Shown here: piece after piece, positions 51,481 through 59,029 of the stretch | Position numbering within the stretch: the stretch's first letter is position 1 | Layout of the letters: every line of letters starts with the position of its first letter | Assembly (NCBI RefSeq): GCF_002432125.1 | Contig: NZ_DJFS01000026.1 | Coordinates: 43,568 to 103,999 of the forward strand | Source of the DNA: Brevundimonas sp. UBA5866 | GTDB lineage: Bacteria > Pseudomonadota > Alphaproteobacteria > Caulobacterales > Caulobacteraceae | DNA length: 60,432 bases | Direction: 5' to 3' | Made by a program: the position numbers and the translations under genes | The notes under the pieces: model-generated | Databases searched by the model: none | Told to the model about the DNA's origin: nothing | What the model saw: the letters and a program-made list of their open reading frames with translations, nothing else

Positions 51481-52189
51481 CGGCCTGATCGACCACAGCC
51501 AGAGGGGCATCCTTGAGCAGGCTGCGGACCAGGGACTGGGCACCGGCATCATCGCGCATATCGGCACCGGGTCCGGCAATGGCATAGTTCACCCAAACCA
51601 CCTGTCCGGTTTTCAGATCGACCAGAGAGGCCATGATCTGCTGCTGGCCCAGCGGAATACCGACGCCCAGCGCACTGGCGAAAATGGCAGTGGCGATACG
51701 GCCCCCGCTCGCATAGGTCCCCTGTCCGGAAACGAACAGGGCATAGTCGGCGTCGAAACGCTCGCCTACCAACTGCGCGCCTTCGCCTATGGTCCACTGG
51801 AAGTCGTCCTTCTTGGTGGCCAGCTTGGCACCGGCATAGCCGTTGTATTCATGGGCGATGATGGCCTGGATGACGGCCTCGTTCAGTCGCACCACCTGTC
51901 CCAGACGGCCTTCCATCAGTTCATCGACATTGCCGACCACATATTTGTGGCTCTCGCCGGCCATCGACGTCTGGATATGGCGCAGGACATTGACCCGCGC
52001 CTGCTGGCTCCATTCCGCGCGCGGTTCGGTGACCCCGCCCGCCGTCAGGAGTTCCAGATTGATACGCGGCTCGACGATCAGCACAGTCGAACCCGCTTCC
52101 GGCGAGCGAACGCTATCCGCCTTGCGCACAGCCGTAGTGGTGCAGGCCGCCATCATCAGGCAGGCGGCTGCTATAAGCAGACGTTTCAT
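51467..52189 (-). CDS. lipoprotein, possibly CsgG/GNA1162-like
   Basis: A 240-residue lipoprotein (lipobox LMMAACTT). The mature region STVLIVEPRINLELL and the later DFDADYALFVSGQGTYASGGR-like block with VDLKTGQVVWVNYAIAGPG resemble CsgG/GNA1162-type envelope lipoproteins, which assemble in rings, but the match is weak. SD GGGGGAA precedes ATG 52189. It is the first gene of the coupled cassette with the M48 protease. Confidence 0.65.
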   Translation of the reverse strand: MKRLLIAAACLMMAACTTTAVRKADSVRSPEAGSTVLIVEPRINLELLTAGGVTEPRAEWSQQARVNVLRHIQTSMAGESHKYVVGNVDELMEGRLGQVVRLNEAVIQAIIAHEYNGYAGAKLATKKDDFQWTIGEGAQLVGERFDADYALFVSGQGTYASGGRIATAIFASALGVGIPLGQQQIMASLVDLKTGQVVWVNYAIAGPGADMRDDAGAQSLVRSLLKDAPLAVVDQADASQ

Positions 52190-52264
52190 ATTTCCCCCCA
52201 CGGTTGCGCCCCCGCGCAACCTTTCATTTCGCTGATACACTCAACCTTGACCGACGCAAACAAA

Positions 52265-52291
52265 AACGGCGGGCCGTGAGGACCCGCCGTT
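52265..52291 (-). terminator. ilvE terminator
   Basis: Stem AACGGCGGG / CCCGCCGTT with a 9-nt loop; minus strand continues TTTTTG. Located 27 nt after the ilvE stop at 52318. Confidence 0.85.
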
Positions 52292-52317
52292 ATGCAGTTT
52301 GGGGATAAGAAGAGAGC

Positions 52318-53196
52318 TTACAGCTCGCCGCGGACCAGTTTTTCGTAATCCGACATCAGGCCGAGGCTGATCTCGCCCGGGACGAAGCTGTATTCGCCGA
52401 CCGAACCGACCGGAGTGACTTCTGCGGCCGAGCCGGTCAGGAAGCATTCGCTGAAATCAGCCAGTTCTTCCGGCAGGATGTTACGTACCACCACCTCGAT
52501 GCCCTTGGCCTTGGCCAGATCGATCACGGTCTGGCGGGTGATGCCGTTGAGGATGTTCGACACGTCCGGCGTATGGATGACGCCATCCTTGACGAAGAAG
52601 ACATTGGCACCGGTGGCTTCGGCCACATAGCCGCGCCAGTCCAGCATCAGGGCGTCGGCAAAGCCGCGCTGCTCGGCGGCGTTCTTGGACATGGTGCAGA
52701 TCATGTACAGGCCGGCGGCCTTGGCGGTCGACGGAGCCGTAGCCGGATCCGGACGGCGCCATTTGGCCCACTCCAGCTTGATGCCCTTCTTCTTCACCTC
52801 AGGGTCGAAGTAGGACGGCCATTCCCAGACCGCGATGGCCAGATGGACCTTGTTGCCGATCGAAGACACCGACAGCTTGTCCGCACCCAGATACGCCACA
52901 GGGCGAATATAGCAATCTGTCAGACCGTTACGGGCACAGGTGTCCTTGCAGGCCTGATCAATCTCGGCCACGCTATAGGGAATCTCGAAGTCGAGCAGTT
53001 CGGCCGAGCGTTTCAGGCGTTCGCTGTGTTCAGTGAGCTTGAAAATCTCGCCGTTATACATCCGCTCGCCTTCGAAAACGGACGAGCCATAATGGAGGCC
53101 ATGGGTCAAAACGTGCGTTTTTGCTTCGCGCCAGGGAACGAATTCCCCGTCGAACCAAATCCAACCGTCGCGATCATCGAAAGGAACTATGGCCAT
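52318..53196 (-). CDS. ilvE: branched-chain amino-acid aminotransferase
   Basis: A 292-residue fold-type IV PLP enzyme that makes or degrades Leu, Ile and Val. LTHGLHYGSSVFEGERMY, KAAGLYMICTMSKNAAEQRG (PLP Lys) and EVTPVGSVGEY are the family motifs. The ATG at 53196 starts MAIVPFDDRDG; the frame stays open far upstream but overlaps the divergent regulator. The start is near the inverted repeat in the divergent promoter. Confidence 0.95.
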   Translation of the reverse strand: MAIVPFDDRDGWIWFDGEFVPWREAKTHVLTHGLHYGSSVFEGERMYNGEIFKLTEHSERLKRSAELLDFEIPYSVAEIDQACKDTCARNGLTDCYIRPVAYLGADKLSVSSIGNKVHLAIAVWEWPSYFDPEVKKKGIKLEWAKWRRPDPATAPSTAKAAGLYMICTMSKNAAEQRGFADALMLDWRGYVAEATGANVFFVKDGVIHTPDVSNILNGITRQTVIDLAKAKGIEVVVRNILPEELADFSECFLTGSAAEVTPVGSVGEYSFVPGEISLGLMSDYEKLVRGEL

Positions 53197-53237
53197 CTGC
53201 AATACATCTCCCTGTACCTTGGGCCGTTTTAGACCCC

Positions 53238-53264
53238 TATCGACGCCCGACGTCAACGTCGATA
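53238..53264. promoter_or_regulatory. inverted repeat in the ilvE / response regulator divergent promoter
   Basis: Perfect 8-bp arms TATCGACG / CGTCGATA with an 11-nt centre, 42 nt from the ilvE start and 29 nt from the regulator start. It could bind the adjacent OmpR-type regulator or a dimeric regulator such as the MarR family, as a shared operator. Confidence 0.5.
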
Positions 53265-53292
53265 ACCACGAGATTTCTACCGGAGCGCCCCG

Positions 53293-54027
53293 TTGAGCCT
53301 TCACGATCCCCGCAGCAGCCGTTCCGGCCCCGTCGCCGCAGCCGGCAGTGGACGACATTTGCTGATCGTCGACGACGATGACCGTATCCGCGAACTGCTC
53401 AAAGAATTTCTGGCCCGTGAGGGCTATCGCGTCACCGGTGCCGCCCACGCCGGTGCGGCCCGCCGTCTGGTGGAACTGATCGAGTTCGACCTGATCGTGC
53501 TGGACGTGATGATGCCGGGCGAAAGCGGATTTGATCTGACGACCTGGATCCGCTCTCAGGCCGCCCTGTCCAAGACGCCCGTACTGCTGCTGACGGCCAA
53601 GGGCGATCCGAACGACCGCATCGAGGGCCTGTCGCGCGGGGCCGACGACTATATGTCCAAGCCGTTCGACCCGCGCGAACTGGCGCTGCGCATCGAGGCC
53701 ATCCTGCGCCGCACGGGCGGCAAGCCGCTGACCGCTCGCGAAATCAAGATGGGCCCCGCCGTCTTCAACATGGAGCGGCTGGAGCTGACCGTGAACGGCC
53801 AGCCGCAGCGCCTGACCGAGGCCGAGGCCCAGCTGCTGAAGACCCTCGCCATCAGCGCCCACGCCCCTGTGGAACGTATGGCCCTGTCGCCGGACACCGC
53901 CGACATCACGGGACGCGCCGTCGATGTTCAGGTCACCCGCCTGCGCCGCAAGCTGGAAGTGGACCCCAAGAACCCGCGCTACCTGCAAACCGTGCGCGGT
54001 ATCGGCTATATGCTGGCCCCTGATTAA
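53293..54027 (+). CDS. OmpR-family response regulator
   Basis: A 244-residue protein: receiver (HLLIVDDDDRIRELLKEFL; phosphoacceptor in LIVLDVMMPGESG; KPFDPREL) and a C-terminal winged helix (VQVTRLRRKLEVDP...YLQTVRGIGYML). The TTG start has GGAG 7 nt upstream. It resembles PetR-type regulators, which in several alphaproteobacteria lie next to ilvE, but that name is not secure. The partner kinase follows 18 nt later. Confidence 0.93.
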   Translation: MSLHDPRSSRSGPVAAAGSGRHLLIVDDDDRIRELLKEFLAREGYRVTGAAHAGAARRLVELIEFDLIVLDVMMPGESGFDLTTWIRSQAALSKTPVLLLTAKGDPNDRIEGLSRGADDYMSKPFDPRELALRIEAILRRTGGKPLTAREIKMGPAVFNMERLELTVNGQPQRLTEAEAQLLKTLAISAHAPVERMALSPDTADITGRAVDVQVTRLRRKLEVDPKNPRYLQTVRGIGYMLAPD

Positions 54028-54045
54028 GCGGCGGAGCGTATCGCC

Positions 54046-55398
54046 ATGCGGCTGACGCCGTTCAATGTCTGGGCGCGATGGTTGAAGCGCCGACTGCCGA
54101 CCTCGCTTTGGGGCCGGTCGTTGCTGATCATCATCATTCCGGTGCTGATCATGCAGGGTGCGGTGACATTCGCCTTCTTCGACGCCCACTGGCAGACGGT
54201 GACTTCGCGTCTTTCCGACAGTCTTGCCGGGGATATCGCCTGGGCGGCAGAAAGCTATCGCGACGACCCGACGCCAGAAAATCTGGCTGTCATCATCGAC
54301 CGCGCAGAACGCAACATGCAGCTGTCGATCGCGCTGCAGGAAGACACCACCCTTCCGACCGAGCAAAAGCGCGGCCCCATCGGAGTGATCGACCGCACGC
54401 TGGAAAACGCCCTGCGTTCGCGCCTCTCCGAGCCCTTCTGGTACGACACCACCCGCTATCCGGCCTATGTGGACATTCGGGTGCAGGAACAGGATGACGT
54501 GCTGCGCATCATCGCCCCGCGTGAACGGGCGGTGGCCACACAGGCGCATATCTTCGTGCTGTGGCTGATGATCGCCACCGTGCTGCTGCTGGCGGTGGCT
54601 GTCGTGTTCATCCGCAATCAGGTACGCACCATCGAGCGACTGGCAGAGGCCGCCGAAGCTTTCGGTCGGGGCGAGTCCGTACCCCGCTTCAAACCGCATG
54701 GTGCCCGTGAAGTGCGCGCCGCCGCCAGCGCCTTTCTCGAAATGCGCTCGCGTATCCAGCGCCATATCGACCAGCGCACCGCCATGCTGGCATCGGTCAG
54801 CCATGACCTGCGCACGCCCCTGACCCGCCTTCGTCTGGAACTGGCGCTGGCTCCACCGTTCAAACGTTCAGAGGCCATGCGCGCCGACATGGACGAGATG
54901 GAGCATATGATCGACGAATACCTCGCCTTCGCCCGCGGCGAAGCCGGAGAAGCCGCCCAGGCGGTAGACGTGCGCGACGCACTGGAACGGGCCGCAGCCG
55001 ACGCCCGCGGTGCCGGTGCCGAAGTCGAGGTGCACGCCCCCGAGAATCTCAGCGTCCCTCTGCGCCCTATGGCCTTCCGCCGCGCCCTGAGCAATCTGGT
55101 CGGAAACGCGGCCAGCCACGGCGAGAAAGTCCGCCTGTCGGCCCGCGCCCTCCCCTCGGGCGGCGTCGAGTTCGTGGTCGAGGATGACGGTCCGGGCATT
55201 CCCGAAGACATGCACGACGAAGCCTTCCGCCCGTTCTCGAGGCTGGACCCTTCGCGCAGCCAGAACCGAAAAGGTGTGGGTCTGGGTATGGCCATTGCCC
55301 GCGATGTCGCGCGCGGTCATGGCGGCGACATCCTCTTGGGCCGCAGCGATCTGGGCGGACTGAAAGCGTCAATCCGCCTGCCCGCGCCCAAGGAATAG
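54046..55398 (+). CDS. EnvZ-like sensor histidine kinase
   Basis: A 450-residue membrane kinase. Helices at about 24-46 and 168-188 flank a periplasmic sensor region. A HAMP linker, the phospho-His motif VSHDLRTPLTRLRLELAL, and the N-box SNLVGNAASHG and G-box VEDDGPGIPE, GVGLGMAIA follow. It pairs with the regulator upstream. Signal unknown. Confidence 0.95.
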   Translation: MRLTPFNVWARWLKRRLPTSLWGRSLLIIIIPVLIMQGAVTFAFFDAHWQTVTSRLSDSLAGDIAWAAESYRDDPTPENLAVIIDRAERNMQLSIALQEDTTLPTEQKRGPIGVIDRTLENALRSRLSEPFWYDTTRYPAYVDIRVQEQDDVLRIIAPRERAVATQAHIFVLWLMIATVLLLAVAVVFIRNQVRTIERLAEAAEAFGRGESVPRFKPHGAREVRAAASAFLEMRSRIQRHIDQRTAMLASVSHDLRTPLTRLRLELALAPPFKRSEAMRADMDEMEHMIDEYLAFARGEAGEAAQAVDVRDALERAAADARGAGAEVEVHAPENLSVPLRPMAFRRALSNLVGNAASHGEKVRLSARALPSGGVEFVVEDDGPGIPEDMHDEAFRPFSRLDPSRSQNRKGVGLGMAIARDVARGHGGDILLGRSDLGGLKASIRLPAPKE

Positions 55399-55419
55399 TT
55401 GACCCACCCCCTAGATTTT

Positions 55420-55480
55420 ACACTCCGAAACAACCATGTTCGGAGTGTTCCAGGGGGGCCTGGACATAATGGAGTGTTCG
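55420..55480 (+). promoter_or_regulatory. leader with alternative hairpins overlapping the SD
   Basis: ACACTCCGAA (55420-55429) pairs with TTCGGAGTGT (55439-55448). A second hairpin CCAGG-GGGG-CCTGG follows at 55450-55463. GGAGTGTTCG (55471-55480) then repeats the right-hand arm almost exactly and contains the SD of the next gene, so the left arm could pair with either copy. This suggests an SD-sequestering switch; it is an inference from sequence. Confidence 0.45.
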
Positions 55481-55482
55481 AT

Positions 55483-55980
55483 ATGCGCTCGTTCGCAAAG
55501 TTGGCTGTAGTTGCTGCCGCAATGACGATCGCCACATCTGGAACAGCCCTGGCACAGCCCCAGGCTATCAATGTCACCATCGCGCCGGCCTTTGCCGAAA
55601 AAGCCAAAAAACTTGGCGAGCGCGAGGTCAATGACCAGATCGCCGATCTGACCCGCACCCTGAACCGCACCCTGACGCGTGAAAACGCGCTGGAAGGCGC
55701 TGTTCTGGATCTGGTGATCACCGATCTGGTGCCGAACCGACCGACCATGCAACAGCTGACCGACCGTCCGGGGCTTGATGCCATGCGCAGTGTCTCTATC
55801 GGCGGTGCCGCATTCGAAGGCACCATCACTATGGCAGATGGCACCAAGCAGAACGTCAAGTACGACTACTATACCCCGACGATCCAGGACTCGGTCGGCT
55901 CAACCGTCTGGACCGACGCTAGCCGCGCCTATTCGCGTCTGGCCGCGGCTCTGGCCGCTGGGCGTTACGTCAAACGCTGA
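55483..55980 (+). CDS. small secreted protein of unknown function
   Basis: A 165-residue exported protein: MRSFAKLAVVAAAMTIATSG with cleavage near GTALAQ. The mature part begins QPQAINVTIAPAFAEKAK and has no domain I know. I chose ATG 55483 because of the signal peptide and SD GGAG. It ends 11 bp inside the convergent proC gene. The leader hairpins suggest its translation is controlled. Confidence 0.75.
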   Translation: MRSFAKLAVVAAAMTIATSGTALAQPQAINVTIAPAFAEKAKKLGEREVNDQIADLTRTLNRTLTRENALEGAVLDLVITDLVPNRPTMQQLTDRPGLDAMRSVSIGGAAFEGTITMADGTKQNVKYDYYTPTIQDSVGSTVWTDASRAYSRLAAALAAGRYVKR

Positions 55981-56764
55981 GTTCGGTCGACTTATCGACA
56001 GCCGCTTTCACGGCGCCTTGGACTGGACGGTCCAGGGCGCCGTTTTCATTCAGCACCTCAAGGCCCGCACGGGTCACACCACCCGGCGAGGCCACGCGGT
56101 CGATCAGTGCATCGAGGCTCTCGTCACCGACAACGCCCGCTGCGGCTGAGCGCAGGGTGGCGCGGGCCAGACGCACGGCCACATCTTCCGGCAGGCCCTC
56201 TGCGACACCGGCCTCGGCCAGTGCGCGGGTAAAGGCAAAGAAATAGGCCGGACCGCAGCCTGACACAGCCGTGGCGGCGTGCATCAGGTCTTCGCTGTCC
56301 AGCACAGCCGTCTCGGCGATCGGCTCGAACAGGGCCATGCCCTGCGCCAGAGCATCCGCATCCGACGACCACAGGCTGGCCACGCCCTTGCCCTGCGCCA
56401 CGCCGGTCGTGGGCATGACACGTACGACCCTGCGGCCATCAAAGCCCGCCGAAATGGTCGTTTCGGGAACGCCCGCCATGACCGATACGATCACGGCGTC
56501 CTTGTTCAGATGGGGCAGGATGTCCTGTGCCGCCTCGACCCATTTGGCGGGCTTTACGCCGATCACAAAGGCCTTGGCCTCGGCCAGCGTTTCCAGCGGC
56601 GGATTGATGCGTGCGCCTAGCGCCCTCGCCTTTTCGGCGGCGGGCTTTTCGCTGGGGGTCAGGATGATCAGGTCTTTGGGATCGACCGCACCTGTCAGCA
56701 GCCACCCCTCAAGGATGGCAGACCCCAAACGACCCACCCCTTGAAGAACAACTGCATCGGACAT
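55970..56764 (-). CDS. proC: pyrroline-5-carboxylate reductase
   Basis: A 264-residue enzyme for the last step of proline synthesis. N-terminal VVLQGVGRLGSAILEGWLL is a variant of the GGGNMG NADPH loop. VSVMAGVPETTISAGF, RVMPTTGVAQGKGVA and AVSGCGPAYFFAFTRALAEAGV, plus VASPGGVTRAGLEVL, are the conserved blocks. The start lies 1 nt after the YbjN-family stop at 56766. Confidence 0.93.
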   Translation of the reverse strand: MSDAVVLQGVGRLGSAILEGWLLTGAVDPKDLIILTPSEKPAAEKARALGARINPPLETLAEAKAFVIGVKPAKWVEAAQDILPHLNKDAVIVSVMAGVPETTISAGFDGRRVVRVMPTTGVAQGKGVASLWSSDADALAQGMALFEPIAETAVLDSEDLMHAATAVSGCGPAYFFAFTRALAEAGVAEGLPEDVAVRLARATLRSAAAGVVGDESLDALIDRVASPGGVTRAGLEVLNENGALDRPVQGAVKAAVDKSTELSV

Positions 56765-56765
56765 T

Positions 56766-57269
56766 TCAGGCGTTACCTACGGTTTCAAACAGACAGGCGT
56801 CGATGGCTTCCTGCGGCTTCTTCGCGCCGCGCACCATGAAATCGAACGCCGGATAATAACGGTCGGCGGCCTCGACGGCGGCATCGATCATGGATGCGGC
56901 CTGCGCCAGGGTCGGGCGCTCGCCGTGCGGCAGGGCCAGAGCGTGGCGGAAGACCACCTCACCCTCGTCCGGCCAGATTTCGAAATGACCCAGCCAGGTG
57001 CGCTGGTTGATCATCGAGGCCAGTTCATAGGCGGCGGCACGGCGGCTCTTGGAGACGCGCAGGTCCAGCGCCAGGCACAGTTGCAGGCAATCCCCTTCGG
57101 GACGCCATGCAAACCACAGCTCATAGTCCTTCCAGCTACCGGCAAGGGCAAAGGCCAGGTCGCCTTCATCCGTACGGTCGAACGGCAGGTTCTCCGCAAC
57201 AAGAACGTGTTCGACCACGTCCAGCGGATCAAAAGGCAGTTCGACCTCGTCGGGTCTAGCGGCGTCCAT
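56766..57269 (-). CDS. YbjN domain-containing protein
   Basis: A 167-residue protein with the YbjN fold: VAENLPFDRTDEGDLAFALAG and LCLALDLRVSKSRRAAAYELASMINQ. The family relates to type III secretion chaperones, and in alphaproteobacteria it commonly lies upstream of proC, as here. Function unknown, possibly a regulatory or chaperone protein. 91 nt upstream is the ubiK stop-side terminator. Confidence 0.88.
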   Translation of the reverse strand: MDAARPDEVELPFDPLDVVEHVLVAENLPFDRTDEGDLAFALAGSWKDYELWFAWRPEGDCLQLCLALDLRVSKSRRAAAYELASMINQRTWLGHFEIWPDEGEVVFRHALALPHGERPTLAQAASMIDAAVEAADRYYPAFDFMVRGAKKPQEAIDACLFETVGNA

Positions 57270-57336
57270 CAGGGCTTCAACTTCTCAAACTGGGGCGACT
57301 CAACAAGGCCGCAAACAGGACGGTAGGCGTGTTCGG

Positions 57337-57361
57337 AGATTCGGCTCAACGGGCCGAATCT
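57337..57361 (-). terminator. hairpin at the end of ubiK
   Basis: Stem AGATTCGGC / GCCGAATCT with a 7-nt loop, overlapping the ubiK stop codon. No strong T run follows on the minus strand, so it may stabilise or weakly terminate the transcript. Confidence 0.5.
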
Positions 57362-57603
57362 TACGATTCTGTGGAGGGGTTGCTGTTCGCCCCCTTCAGT
57401 GCCGCAATCTCGGCACGCAGAGCGGCGATTTCGTCCTTCAGGACATCGAATTCGTCACGGCGAACCAGATCCATTTCGGCCACCAGACGGTCAGCCTGTG
57501 CGCGCCAAGCGGTTTTAGCCTCTTCGCCGGCAGCCTGTGCCAGTCCCATGGCACCGGTCGTCATCTTGGCGATTTCGTCGAGAATTGGATTGCGGGTCTG
57601 CAT
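57361..57603 (-). CDS. ubiK: accessory factor UbiK family protein
   Basis: An 80-residue protein with MQTRNPILDEIAKMTTGAMGLAQ and a C-terminal coiled coil (VLKDEIAALRAEIAALKG). These are the BMFP/UbiK features; UbiK helps ubiquinone synthesis by assisting UbiJ and membrane lipids. GGAGG lies 7 nt before ATG 57603, which is preferred over an in-frame upstream start. Confidence 0.9.
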   Translation of the reverse strand: MQTRNPILDEIAKMTTGAMGLAQAAGEEAKTAWRAQADRLVAEMDLVRRDEFDVLKDEIAALRAEIAALKGANSNPSTES

Positions 57604-57637
57604 CAGACGCCTCCCATCCGGTCGGGTTAACAAATGC

Positions 57638-57653
57638 TCACCCGAATTGGTGA
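57638..57653. promoter_or_regulatory. small palindrome between ubiK and the HTH gene
   Basis: TCACC / GGTGA with a 6-nt AT-containing centre, about 35 nt upstream of ubiK. It could be an operator for a small dimeric regulator such as the HTH protein at 57789. The surrounding 185 bp is AT-rich and gene-free. Confidence 0.3.
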
Positions 57654-57788
57654 ACGAAACCTTTCAATCAGGTGCTTCGCGGCTTTGTTCAAGCGCATTG
57701 CCAAATTTCGAGGTTTTCCAAGCTTTGCTATTGACCCCTATTCATAGCTCCCTAAATCGAACGGCGTTATTCAACTTAAGGATACGCC

Positions 57789-58082
57789 ATGAGCGACATT
57801 CCATCCGCACGCGCAGAAATCGCAGACATTGCAGATCGCCTCCGTGGAGGAACGTTGACACCCGTAGCGGCTGCCGACCTCCTCGACACAAGCGTCACAC
57901 CCAAACTTTTCAGGAGCCGCAAGGCACGCCAAGCGCCCATACAATCTCGACCGATGAACCGCCGCCTTGGCAATACGGTTCGACTGCTAGCCGCCACAAC
58001 AAATCTCACCGAAGCTCAGATCGCTGCGAGAGTTAACATTAACCCAGGTCGCGTCTCTGAGGCCCTCAACGGTCGCTGGTAG
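57789..58082 (+). CDS. small helix-turn-helix protein
   Basis: A 97-residue protein. The C-terminus LTEAQIAARVNINPGRVSEALNG reads as a helix-turn-helix, with helix 1 AQIAARV and recognition helix PGRVSEALNG. The N-terminal half is Ala-rich. AAGGA lies 7 nt before the ATG. The region has lower GC than its neighbours, suggesting acquisition, and TTGACC 58 nt upstream may be a -35 element. Targets unknown. Confidence 0.65.
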   Translation: MSDIPSARAEIADIADRLRGGTLTPVAAADLLDTSVTPKLFRSRKARQAPIQSRPMNRRLGNTVRLLAATTNLTEAQIAARVNINPGRVSEALNGRW

Positions 58083-58155
58083 TTCATTCACAGGTTGAGA
58101 CATCGGGAGGCAACCCTGCTAAATCTTGCGAGTGTACAAGCAGGAGCCTTCCCCA

Positions 58156-59025
58156 TTGACCTTCCCAGAGTTTGATCCGGTCCTGATCCATCTCGGCCCG
58201 CTACCCATCCGCTGGTACGCACTGGCCTATATCGCCGGCATCGTTCTGGGCTGGATGTATGCCGCGCGTCTCATCAAGACCCCGCGCCTCTGGGCCGGTG
58301 GCAAGCCGCCGCTGACCGGTCCGCAACTGGACGATCTGGTGTTCTGGATCGTGGTCGGCATCATTCTGGGCGGGCGCTTCGGCTATGCCGCCTTCTACAA
58401 TCCCTCGCTGTACGGCCAGATCTTCACGGGCAGTTCGCTGGGCGAGCGCCTGGAGATCCTCCAGATGTGGACCGGCGGCATGAGCTTCCACGGCGGCTTC
58501 CTCGGCGTGGTGATCGCCTGCGCCGTATTTGCCTGGCGCAAGAAGATCAGCCCCCTGAGCCTAGGCGATCTGATCGCCCCCGTGGTGCCGATCGGCCTGT
58601 TCTTCGGTCGCGTGGCCAACTTCATCAACGGCGAACTCTGGGGTCGCGAAACAACCGTTCCCTGGGCCATCCGCTTCTGCAACCAGAAGATCCTGGAAAC
58701 CTATGGCCAGTGCCCCGCCGGTGACGCCCCGCGCCATCCAAGCCAGCTCTATGAAGCCGGCCTCGAAGGTCTGGCCCTGTTCATCATCATGTCGCTGGCC
58801 ATCTGGAAATGGGATGCCTTCAAGCGCCCGGGTCTGGTGACCGGCATCTTCCTGGCCGGTTACGGCGCAGCGCGCGCGGCACTGGAGAATGTGCGCCAGC
58901 CGGATGCACACCTGTCGGACCTGCCGCTGGGCCTGACCATGGGCATGATGCTGTCGGTGCCGATGATTATCGTCGGCCTGGTCCTGATCGTCCGCGCCCT
59001 CAAGCGTCCGGCGCTCGAGGCCTAA
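58156..59025 (+). CDS. lgt: prolipoprotein diacylglyceryl transferase
   Basis: A 289-residue inner-membrane enzyme that adds diacylglycerol to lipobox cysteines. It has WYALAYIAGI, GGRFGYAAFYNP, MSFHGGFLG and RVANFINGELWGRET, the Lgt signature region. The start is TTG 58156 with AGGAG 9 nt upstream, giving MTFPEFDPVLIHLG, the usual N-terminus. An in-frame start at 58126 is a poorer choice. It is needed for the many lipoproteins seen in this window. Confidence 0.97.
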   Translation: MTFPEFDPVLIHLGPLPIRWYALAYIAGIVLGWMYAARLIKTPRLWAGGKPPLTGPQLDDLVFWIVVGIILGGRFGYAAFYNPSLYGQIFTGSSLGERLEILQMWTGGMSFHGGFLGVVIACAVFAWRKKISPLSLGDLIAPVVPIGLFFGRVANFINGELWGRETTVPWAIRFCNQKILETYGQCPAGDAPRHPSQLYEAGLEGLALFIIMSLAIWKWDAFKRPGLVTGIFLAGYGAARAALENVRQPDAHLSDLPLGLTMGMMLSVPMIIVGLVLIVRALKRPALEA

Positions 59026-59029
59026 GACA

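Noticed and set aside
53197..54804. Long upstream extension of ilvE in the same frame
   Set aside because: It overlaps the divergent response regulator and kinase genes and adds over 500 residues to a family of about 290 residues.
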